DNA of 10,341 bases, taken from the NCBI GenBank assembly GCA_005883775.1, contig VBEU01000090.1, positions 1 to 10,341 on the forward strand. The letters run 5' to 3'. Positions 1-5,508 of the stretch are shown piece by piece (position 1 is the first letter of the stretch; every line of letters begins with the position of its first letter). Source of the DNA: Chloroflexota bacterium. Its GTDB lineage: Bacteria; Chloroflexota; Limnocylindria; P2-11E. Below the pieces are notes generated by a model. It worked only from the letters and a program-made list of their open reading frames with translations, was not told the DNA's origin and made no database searches. A program made the translations under genes and the position numbers.

Positions 1-2
1 GT

Positions 3-1076
3 GTCATCGCGGAGCCCGCGCCGATCATCGCCCGCGACAACGGCAACGTGCCTGGGTACTTTGAGCCGAAGCCGTTATGGCTCGCCCTCGCCGCGTTCGC
101 GCTCGTCGCCGGGCTCGCGCTGCTGTACTGGCGTTGGTACACAGCAGGCCGCGACCCCGGCCACGGCCGGACGATCGTTCCGGAGTACGAGCCGCCGGAC
201 AAGATCCGCCCCGCGCAGCTCGGCCTGATCCTCGACGAGAGCGCCGACACCAAAGACGTCACCGCGACCATCGTCGACTTGGCCGTCCGCGGCTATCTCA
301 CGATCACCGAGCAGCCTGAGCAGTGGATCTTCGGGAAGAAGGATTGGACGCTGCACGCCACGGGAAAGGGCAGAGTCGGTCTCCTTCCATACGAGGGAAC
401 CGTCTACGACGGCCTCTTCAAGGACGGCACCGACGTGAAGATCTCGGAGCTCCGCACGCATTTCGTGACTTCGCTCCGGAGCGCGGAGAGCGAGCTCTAT
501 CGCGATTCGGCTGCCCGCAAGTGGTTCGCGACGCGACCCGATCGCGTTCGGCAGGGATACGCCGGGCTCAGCGTGCGCGTCATCATCGCGGGAGCGGTCG
601 TGGCCTGGCTCCTGGGTCGAACGCTCGGGGCGGGACTCGTCGGCGTGGCCGTCATCGTCGTTGGGTTCGTCGCGCTGCGTATCGCTCGGATCATGCCCGC
701 GAAGACCGCAGCCGGAGCGGACCTGCATCGACGGACGCTCGGCTTCGGCCGCTACATGGAGGTCGCCGAGACCGAGCGACAGCGCTTCGCGGAACGCGAG
801 AACATCTTCTCGGACTATCTGCCGTACGCGATCGTGTTCGGGTGCGTCGACCGGTGGGCCCGCGCGTTCAAGGACATCGACATGAGCAAGCAGACCGCCT
901 CGTGGTACATCGGAAGCGGGCCGTTCAACGCGGGTGTGCTCTCCTCTTCGTTGCAGGGCTTCTCGAGCAATCTCGGATCAGCGATCGCGGCGACGCCGGG
1001 CTCGAGCGGCGGCAGCGGATTCTCGGGTGGGGGAGCCGGCGGTGGTGGTGGCGGAGGCGGCGGGGGCAGCTGGTGA
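3..1076 (+). CDS. DUF2207 family membrane protein (5' truncated by window edge)
   Basis: The frame is open from the left edge of the window, so the N-terminus is missing. The GTG at position 48 is internal to the frame rather than a convincing start. The visible 357 residues show a membrane helix at about 25-43, then a soluble stretch containing 'LGLILDESADTKDVTATIVD' and 'LAVRGYLTI'. Two closely spaced hydrophobic helices follow at about 192-230, then a cytosolic-type region with 'YLPYAIVFG' and 'WYIGSGPF'. The tail is extremely glycine-rich (ten consecutive Gly, then Ser-Trp-stop). This order, and especially the Gly-rich tail, is typical of DUF2207 proteins, which normally begin with a signal peptide and a beta-rich extracytoplasmic domain; that part would lie upstream. 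The molecular role of the family is not established. A tRNA gene follows 24 bases after the stop. Family call fairly sure; function unknown. Confidence 0.85.
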   Translation, partial: VIAEPAPIIARDNGNVPGYFEPKPLWLALAAFALVAGLALLYWRWYTAGRDPGHGRTIVPEYEPPDKIRPAQLGLILDESADTKDVTATIVDLAVRGYLTITEQPEQWIFGKKDWTLHATGKGRVGLLPYEGTVYDGLFKDGTDVKISELRTHFVTSLRSAESELYRDSAARKWFATRPDRVRQGYAGLSVRVIIAGAVVAWLLGRTLGAGLVGVAVIVVGFVALRIARIMPAKTAAGADLHRRTLGFGRYMEVAETERQRFAERENIFSDYLPYAIVFGCVDRWARAFKDIDMSKQTASWYIGSGPFNAGVLSSSLQGFSSNLGSAIAATPGSSGGSGFSGGGAGGGGGGGGGGSW

Positions 1077-1080
1077 CGGT

Positions 1081-1086
1081 TATCCT
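1081..1086 (+). promoter_or_regulatory. weak candidate -10 box for the tRNA
   Basis: The hexamer TATCCT matches the TAnnnT pattern of a -10 element. It lies just after the stop of the DUF2207 gene and 14 bases before the first base of the tRNA, which would give a short tRNA 5' leader. I see no convincing -35 box at the expected distance, because that stretch is the Gly-rich coding tail. This is therefore only a suggestion. Confidence 0.2.
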
Positions 1087-1100
1087 GTACTTCTCATCCG

Positions 1101-1174
1101 GGGCTGTTGGCTCAGCCGGTTAGAGCGCTGCGTTCACATCGCAGAGGTCGCTGGTTCGAATCCAGCACAGCCCA
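1101..1174 (+). tRNA. tRNA-Val (anticodon CAC)
   Basis: The cloverleaf folds without mismatches. The acceptor stem is GGGCTGT (1101-1107) with ACAGCCC (1167-1173). The D stem is GCTC (1110-1113) with GAGC (1123-1126) around loop AGCCGGTTA. The anticodon stem is CTGCG (1128-1132) with CGCAG (1140-1144) around loop TTCACAT, giving anticodon CAC at 1135-1137, which reads GUG valine codons. The variable loop is five bases. The T stem is GCTGG (1150-1154) with CCAGC (1162-1166) around TTCGAAT. The discriminator base is A at 1174. The next bases are CCG, so the terminal CCA is not encoded and would be added by nucleotidyltransferase. It is not tRNA-Sec: the variable arm is short and the anticodon is not TCA. 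Confidence 0.95.
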
Positions 1175-1197
1175 CCGGATTTCGGTCAGTCGTGACA

Positions 1198-1581
1198 ATG
1201 TCCTTCATGCGCGCCGTCGACAGTGCCGTCAGTTGGTTGTTCCAGCTCATTACGGTCCTGTTCGTCGACGTCAGGGCCGGAAGAGGGCCCCGTCATATTC
1301 GCTCGGTACATCGTGGGAGAGAGCACTCGACTCCGCCCTGGTACGTCTTCCGTCCCCGATCGTCAACGGTCGGAATGGCACTCTCGATCGCCGCTCCGCT
1401 ACTGGTCGGAGTCGGACTGTTAGGGATCGTGTCTTGGTGGCCGCTTTTAGTGTCGTTGGGTCTGCTTCTCGCGGTCGCCGCGTGGTTCAAGGGCACCAAG
1501 CTGGGATTCTGGTTGATCGGGATCGAAGGCTTCCTGCTACAGGTGGCCTTGGTCATCGCCGCCATGTTGAAATACGGCTGA
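1198..1581 (+). CDS. small hypothetical multi-helix membrane protein
   Basis: I do not recognise this 127-residue protein. It begins with ATG at 1198, 23 bases after the tRNA; an in-frame GTG lies two codons upstream at 1192. A moderately hydrophobic N-terminal segment (about 10-24) is followed by an Arg/His-rich stretch (about 26-56). Three hydrophobic segments follow at about 61-78, 81-96 and 102-122, with the short linker 'WFKGTKLG' between the last two. No clear Shine-Dalgarno sequence precedes the ATG. A shorter product could start at the ATG at 1375, which would contain only the hydrophobic part. The first half looks less GC-rich than its neighbours and has a less regular third-position bias, so the true start is uncertain. 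The stop lies seven bases from the stop of the converging DUF3465 gene. The hydrophobic C-terminal half is the most believable coding part. Confidence 0.55.
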   Translation: MSFMRAVDSAVSWLFQLITVLFVDVRAGRGPRHIRSVHRGREHSTPPWYVFRPRSSTVGMALSIAAPLLVGVGLLGIVSWWPLLVSLGLLLAVAAWFKGTKLGFWLIGIEGFLLQVALVIAAMLKYG

Positions 1582-1588
1582 CGATGCC

Positions 1589-1987
1589 CTAGCTGTAGCG
1601 AACGGCCTTGAGCTCGATCCACCCGTCCTCGTGCGTGTGAGCGGGGTCGTGATGGGTGAAGTGGACGAGTCCGCCCTGATCGTTCCACACGTACTCGCCA
1701 TGTACCGTGACGTCGTCGCCCGTCGTGACCGGGACGCGCTTGCCGATGTCCACGTTGTTATCGATGAGCAGGGTCTGCGACGATCCGCTCACCTGCATGA
1801 TGAAGCGCTGATGCGTGCCCGACGGCCCGGTGTCGTCGGCGAGGAGGCGCGTGACCGTGCCCTGCGCGGTGACCTCGACGGCGGAGAGGTGCTGGGCGTA
1901 AGCGCGCTCCACCGTGGCGTTCCCAGTGACGACCGCGCCGCAGCTCGAGGTAAGGATCGCGCTGAAGATGAGCGCGCGAAGGATCAC
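1589..1987 (-). CDS. secreted DUF3465 family protein
   Basis: The product has 132 residues from a GTG start at 1987. The start was chosen because it places a hydrophobic signal-like segment (residues 2-15) at the N-terminus. This is followed by Ser-Ser-Cys16, which might be a degenerate lipobox, otherwise a cleaved signal peptide. The mature domain carries the DUF3465 signature: 'LADDTGPSGTHQRFIMQVSG' (about 49-68), 'NNVDIGKRVPV' (77-87), 'GEYVWNDQGGLVHFTHHDP' (97-115) and 'HEDGWIEL' near the end. The family is small, usually exported, of unknown function, and resembles a compact OB-like beta barrel. The His cluster in 'HFTHHDPAHTH' could bind metal, but that is inference. It lies 35 bases downstream of a - strand gene for a basic one-helix protein, so the two are probably cotranscribed. 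A GGAG lies about 16 bases before the start, too far to be a convincing ribosome site. Confidence 0.85.
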   Translation of the reverse strand: MILRALIFSAILTSSCGAVVTGNATVERAYAQHLSAVEVTAQGTVTRLLADDTGPSGTHQRFIMQVSGSSQTLLIDNNVDIGKRVPVTTGDDVTVHGEYVWNDQGGLVHFTHHDPAHTHEDGWIELKAVRYS

Positions 1988-2022
1988 GAGCGCGGGACGC
2001 CGTCTCCGGGGAGGTGCATCGC

Positions 2023-2337
2023 TCAGTGTTCGAAGACGTTGAGAACGAGGCCGGCAACGACGAGGAGCGCGAGCGCGATCACCACGACGATGGCCATGCG
2101 CCGGAAGTCCTTGGTGACGTAGCCGCGCTCCCAGGCCGCCGCCCGCTCGAGGCCTTGCGAGGGCGCGCCAACCGCGCGCGAGGTTCCCGTGCGCGAGCCA
2201 TAGCGCGTCGTGCGGCTGGTGGCAGCCGGGCGTGAGGGCTGCTCGCGCTCGGGTGCCGCCGGACGGGCGGCGGAGGCCCGGCGGGACGCCTCGACGGCCC
2301 GGCGGGAGCGCGCGCGTACGCGGTGCTTCTTTGCCAC
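2023..2337 (-). CDS. short basic protein with a single C-terminal membrane helix
   Basis: I do not recognise this 104-residue protein. From a GTG at 2337 it reads 'VAKKHRVRARSRRAVEASRR', then a low-complexity Arg/Ala/Ser/Pro/Thr stretch to about residue 60. A short hydrophilic part 'GLERAAAWERGYVTKDFRRM' follows, then one clear membrane helix (about 81-100) ending in Val-Phe-Glu-His. This is the layout of a tail-anchored or single-pass protein with a disordered, strongly positive cytoplasmic N-terminus that could contact nucleic acid or anionic lipid (inference). The frame stays open upstream to 2571, but that part overlaps the divergent DUF4446 gene and reads as Arg/Ser-rich shadow, so I place the start at 2337. 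The gap to the divergent start at 2378 is only 40 bases, suggesting a shared promoter region. It probably forms a two-gene unit with the DUF3465 gene. Confidence 0.6.
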   Translation of the reverse strand: MAKKHRVRARSRRAVEASRRASAARPAAPEREQPSRPAATSRTTRYGSRTGTSRAVGAPSQGLERAAAWERGYVTKDFRRMAIVVVIALALLVVAGLVLNVFEH

Positions 2338-2377
2338 GGGAGGACGAGGATACCCGACCCCGTATGCTCCGCCGCGA

Positions 2378-2872
2378 ATGCCCCTCGATGCCCAGACCCT
2401 TTCCACCCTCGTCGTCGTGCTCGCGGTCGCCGTCCTCATGCTCGTCCTCTGGGTCGCGTGGCTGCAGCGGTCGGACGCTCTGCTCCGCCGACGGCTCCGC
2501 CGGCTCATCGGTGAGGGCGAGGGCGTCGGCCTGGACGAGCTCCTCGACCGCCAGTTCCGTCGACTCGACACGGTCGCCGAGCGGGTGGAGGCCCTGAACC
2601 GGCTGCATCACGAGCTCGAGGGGCTCGCTCAGCGGAGCATCCAGAAGGTCGGCGTGGTCCGCTTCAACCCGTTCGCCGACACCGGCGGCGATCAGTCCTT
2701 CGCGGTCGCGCTTCTCGACGCCCAGGGCAACGGCGTCGTGCTCTCGAGCCTCCACGGTCGCGCCGACACCCGCATCTTCGCGAAGCCGGTGCAGGCCGGA
2801 CGATCGAAACATGCGCTATCTGAAGAGGAGCAGGACGCGATCCGTAAGGCGCTCTCACCGGCTGGCGCGTGA
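2378..2872 (+). CDS. DUF4446 family membrane-anchored protein
   Basis: The product has 164 residues from ATG at 2378. That start places a membrane helix (about 9-29) directly at the N-terminus; the frame is open further upstream but overlaps the divergent gene. A basic stop-transfer stretch follows (RRRLRRL), then an amphipathic, probably coiled-coil region (about 50-87). The C-terminal domain (about 88-158) contains 'VGVVRFNPFADTGGDQSF', 'ALLDAQGNGVVLSSLHGR', 'IFAKPVQAGRS' and 'LSEEEQDAIRKAL', the hallmark of DUF4446. In general layout these proteins resemble small envelope-associated scaffolds, but no biochemical role is established. The stop overlaps the start of the lipid kinase gene by four bases (GTGA), so the two are translationally coupled and this gene probably heads the + strand operon. 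No clear Shine-Dalgarno sequence precedes the ATG. Confidence 0.88.
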   Translation: MPLDAQTLSTLVVVLAVAVLMLVLWVAWLQRSDALLRRRLRRLIGEGEGVGLDELLDRQFRRLDTVAERVEALNRLHHELEGLAQRSIQKVGVVRFNPFADTGGDQSFAVALLDAQGNGVVLSSLHGRADTRIFAKPVQAGRSKHALSEEEQDAIRKALSPAGA

Positions 2873-3768
2873 CCGGCGGGATCAGGCAGCCGGAAGAGCG
2901 CGCGCTCGCGATCGTGAACCCCGTCGCTGGAAACGGTGCCGGCGCCGGGCTCGCGTCCCGGATCGCCGCGGAGTTCCGTGACCAGGGTATGCGCGTCGAC
3001 GTCATTCAGACTCCGGCACCGGACGAGGCGGCGCGCCTCGCGCGTGAAGGAGCCGCGGACGGCTACCGCGTCATCATCGCTGCCGGCGGCGATGGGACCG
3101 CGAACGAGGTCGCGAACGGCATCGCCGGGAGCGGCGCGGCGCTGGCTCTCTACCCCATCGGCTCCGGGAACGACTTCGCGCGCGCACTCGGTTACCCGCG
3201 GCGCCGACGGGACGTGCCGCGTTTCGTCCGGGATGCGCGGCGGCGCACGATCGACGTCGGCGAAATGAACGGACGCGTTTTCGTGAACTCAGCCGGTGTC
3301 GGGATCGACGGCCACGTCGCGCAGCGGATCGCGGCGACCTCGCGCGTGACCGGCAAAACATTTGGCTACTTCGCCGGTTCCCTCGTGGGAATCGCCACGT
3401 ACCGGCCGGAGCCGATGCGCGTGCTCGTCGATGGCGAGCTGCACAGCGGCCGGTTCCTCACGGTCGTGGCGGCGAACGGAACACACTTCGGATCGGGCAT
3501 GCACGTCGCGCCTGAGGCGTCGCTCGACGACGGCCAGCTCGACGTGCTGCTCGCCGGCGATCTTTCGCGGTGGTCATCTCTCGTCGCGCTCGGCAAGCTC
3601 TACCGCGGGACCCACGTCGATGGAAGAAAGATTTTGATGAAGCGCGCACGCGCGGTCGAGATCGAGCTCCAGCGGCCGGTGCGCGCTCAGCTCGACGGCG
3701 AGACCACGACGGCGCAGCGCTTCTCGATACGCGTGCGGCCCGCGGCGCTCGAGGTCCTCGCGCGGTGA
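2869..3768 (+). CDS. diacylglycerol kinase family lipid kinase (DagK/YegS type)
   Basis: The 299-residue enzyme belongs to the soluble diacylglycerol/sphingosine kinase superfamily, which phosphorylates a lipid hydroxyl with ATP at the inner membrane face, usually to recycle diacylglycerol into phosphatidic acid. Motifs in order: 'AIVNPVAGNG' (14-23), the nucleotide-binding 'AAGGDGTANEVANGIAG' (71-87), 'YPIGSGNDFARALG' (95-108), 'VNSAGVGIDGHVAQ' of the second domain, 'GSGMHVAPEASLDDGQLDVL' and the C-terminal 'QLDGE' (274-278), which supplies the acidic residue expected near the active site. Length and motif order match the family. The GTG start at 2869 overlaps the DUF4446 stop by four bases, and the stop overlaps the selA start in the same way. 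The exact lipid substrate (diacylglycerol or another) cannot be read from the sequence, so I leave out a symbol. Confidence 0.93.
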   Translation: MTGGIRQPEERALAIVNPVAGNGAGAGLASRIAAEFRDQGMRVDVIQTPAPDEAARLAREGAADGYRVIIAAGGDGTANEVANGIAGSGAALALYPIGSGNDFARALGYPRRRRDVPRFVRDARRRTIDVGEMNGRVFVNSAGVGIDGHVAQRIAATSRVTGKTFGYFAGSLVGIATYRPEPMRVLVDGELHSGRFLTVVAANGTHFGSGMHVAPEASLDDGQLDVLLAGDLSRWSSLVALGKLYRGTHVDGRKILMKRARAVEIELQRPVRAQLDGETTTAQRFSIRVRPAALEVLAR

Positions 3769-5174
3769 AGCGTGCCGATCCACGGCGCGCGCTGCCATCG
3801 GTGGACGCGGTCCTCCGCGCCGCCGGCCCCCGCGATGCGGAGCGCGCGCGCTTCACCCGCGCGGCGCGCGACGTCCTCGCTCGAGCGCGCGCCGCGGGCG
3901 CATCCGGCGACGCCGCGACGTTCGCGGCGCAGACGCGCGCGACCCTCGCGGAACGCGAACGTCTCACGCTCCGGAGTGTCATCAACGCGACCGGCGTCGT
4001 GCTGCAGACGAACCTCGGCCGCGCACCGCTCTCGCCCCGGGCGCTCGCCGCCATCGCCGCCGCGGCTGGGGCGGTGAGCGTCGAGTACGACCTCGTCGCG
4101 GGAAAGCGCGGCGAACGGCACGGTCACGCCGCCCGTCTGCTCGCGGACCTCGCGTCCGCCGAGGACGCCGTCGTCGTCAACAACAACGCCGCCGCGGTGC
4201 TGCTGGCTCTCGCGGCTCTCGCGTCGCGCAAAGAGGTGATCGTGGCTCGCGGCGAGCTGGTCGAGATCGGCGGCGGCTTTCGGATTCCGGACGTGTTGCG
4301 CCGCTCGGGCGCGAAGCTCGTCGAGGTGGGCACGACGAACCGAACATACGCGCGCGATTACGCCGGCGCGATCGGCGCGAAGACCGGCGCGATCCTCCGC
4401 GTGCACGCGAGCAACTTCAAGATCAGCGGGTTCGTGGCGCGCGCCGAGGGGCGCGAGCTCGCCGCGCTCGCACGCGAACACAGCGTCGCTTTCATCCACG
4501 ATCTCGGGAGCGGCACCTTTCTCGACACGTCGCGGTTCGGCCTCGGTAAGGAGCTCACCGTTGGCGAGGCGATCCGCGAAGGTGCGGACGTGGTCACCTT
4601 CAGCGGAGACAAGCTGCTCGGCGGACCGCAGGCAGGGATCGCGGTCGGTCGGGCCGAGTCCATCACCGCGCTCCGCACGCACCCGCTCATGCGCGCGCTC
4701 CGACCCGACAAGCTGACCATCGCGGCGCTCTTGGCGACCCTCGAGACATACCGCGATGGAACAGCCGAGAAGGAGCTTCCGGTCTGGCGAATGATCGCCG
4801 CGACACCGCGCGCGATCGCGACGCGGGCGCGGTCTCTCGCTGGGACGCTCGCCTCGGTCGGGATCCCGGCCGAGGTCATCGAGCTGCGGTCCACCATCGG
4901 AGGAGGGTCGCTCCCCGAGGAGACGCAGCCGTCCTTTGCCGTCGCGATCGGCGGCGCGCCAGCCAACCGTCTGGCGCAGACGCTCCGGTCTGCGGATCCC
5001 CCGGTGATCTCGCGGATCGTCGACGAGCGGGTCGCGCTCGACCTGCGGAGCGTCCTGCCCGAGGATGATGAGGTTCTCGCGCGCGCCGTGACCGGCGCGC
5101 TCGCAAAAGGGGGAGCAGATGGACCTTCGCGTCACCAAAACGGACCGCGCGCCGGCGCCGGTCGGCCCGTATAG
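3765..5174 (+). CDS. selA: L-seryl-tRNA(Sec) selenium transferase (selenocysteine synthase)
   Basis: SelA is a PLP enzyme that converts Ser-tRNA(Sec) to Sec-tRNA(Sec) using selenophosphate, through an aminoacrylyl-tRNA intermediate. The product has 469 residues, close to the 463 of E. coli SelA. Diagnostic segments: 'LRSVINATGVVLQTNLGRAP' after the N-terminal tRNA-binding domain, 'VEYDLVAGKRGERHGH', 'VVNNNAAAVLLAL', 'RGELVEIGGGFRIPDV', 'EVGTTNRTYARDY', 'HDLGSGTF' and 'FSGDKLLGGPQAGI', in which Lys283 is the expected PLP Schiff-base lysine. The C-terminal domain contains 'TIGGGSLPEETQPSF'. The GTG start at 3765 forms a GTGA overlap with the lipid kinase stop, with a weak GAGG ten bases upstream; the open frame further upstream is shadow of the kinase. 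The last 19 codons, including the stop, overlap ridA in another frame and encode a Gly/Pro/Arg tail not expected in the family. Confidence 0.96.
   Translation: MKRADPRRALPSVDAVLRAAGPRDAERARFTRAARDVLARARAAGASGDAATFAAQTRATLAERERLTLRSVINATGVVLQTNLGRAPLSPRALAAIAAAAGAVSVEYDLVAGKRGERHGHAARLLADLASAEDAVVVNNNAAAVLLALAALASRKEVIVARGELVEIGGGFRIPDVLRRSGAKLVEVGTTNRTYARDYAGAIGAKTGAILRVHASNFKISGFVARAEGRELAALAREHSVAFIHDLGSGTFLDTSRFGLGKELTVGEAIREGADVVTFSGDKLLGGPQAGIAVGRAESITALRTHPLMRALRPDKLTIAALLATLETYRDGTAEKELPVWRMIAATPRAIATRARSLAGTLASVGIPAEVIELRSTIGGGSLPEETQPSFAVAIGGAPANRLAQTLRSADPPVISRIVDERVALDLRSVLPEDDEVLARAVTGALAKGGADGPSRHQNGPRAGAGRPV
5108..5115 (+). promoter_or_regulatory. ribosome binding site of ridA
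   Basis: AGGGGGAG, preceded by AAA, lies immediately before the ATG at 5119. It is one of the clearer purine-rich sites in this cluster, and it sits inside the selA reading frame. It supports real initiation of ridA despite the 56-base overlap. The spacing of three bases from the last G is short unless pairing uses the 5' end of the purine run. Confidence 0.55.
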
Positions 5175-5508
5175 CCAGGCGATCCTCGCGGGCGACCTCG
5201 TGTTCTGTGCGGGGCAGCTCGCGCTGGACGCCCAGAGCGGCCAGCTCGTCGGCGGCGATGACGTGCGCGCACAAACACGGCGCGTGCTCGACAACCTCGC
5301 CGCGGTCCTCGTCTCGGCCGACTCCTCGCTCGACCGCGTGACGAAGACGACCGTCTTCCTCGCGGACCTCGCCGACTTCCAGGCAATGAATGAGGTCTAC
5401 GGGGAGCGGTTCGGAACCCACAAGCCGGCGCGGTCCACGGTCGGCGCCGCTCTACTCCGCGGAGCGAAGGTCGAGATCGAATGCATCGCGGTGCGCCGCA
5501 ACGTCTAG
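5119..5508 (+). CDS. ridA: RidA family enamine/imine deaminase
   Basis: The 129-residue protein matches the RidA (YjgF/YER057c/UK114) family in length and motifs: 'APAPVGPYSQAI' (11-22, with Tyr18), 'VFCAGQLALD', 'VRAQTRRVLDNLAAVL', 'VTKTTVFLADLADFQAMNEV', 'KPARSTVGA' with Arg105, the residue that binds the substrate carboxylate in the RidA subfamily, and 'VEIECIAV' with Glu119 and Glu121. RidA trimers hydrolyse 2-aminoacrylate and related enamines/imines released by PLP enzymes, protecting other PLP enzymes from inactivation. Retention of Arg105 supports true deaminase activity, whereas some Rid paralogues lack it. It starts inside the 3' end of selA and is followed by selB. Gene order and overlaps suggest cotranscription, and a role linked to SelA chemistry is plausible but inferred. 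Confidence 0.93.
   Translation: MDLRVTKTDRAPAPVGPYSQAILAGDLVFCAGQLALDAQSGQLVGGDDVRAQTRRVLDNLAAVLVSADSSLDRVTKTTVFLADLADFQAMNEVYGERFGTHKPARSTVGAALLRGAKVEIECIAVRRNV

Noticed and set aside
1..228. Short + strand frame starting at base 1
   Set aside because: It runs in a different frame across the well supported DUF2207 gene and gives a Ser/Arg-rich shadow.
934..1197. Upstream open extension of the small membrane gene through the tRNA
   Set aside because: It would translate across the tRNA gene and the DUF2207 tail; a start at or after 1192 is far more plausible.
2331..2368. TTGCCA and TATGCT as -35/-10 boxes for the DUF4446 gene
   Set aside because: Spacing between the two is 26 bases, far from the usual 16-18. 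TTGCCA also overlaps the start codon of the divergent gene.
1988..2812. Upstream open extension of the DUF3465 frame to 407 codons
   Set aside because: The added part overlaps two better supported genes and would bury the signal peptide in the middle of the protein.
3687..5294. Long - strand frame (535 codons) opposite selA and ridA
   Set aside because: Antisense shadow of selA; composition is Arg/Ala/Asp/Gly-rich with no recognisable domain.
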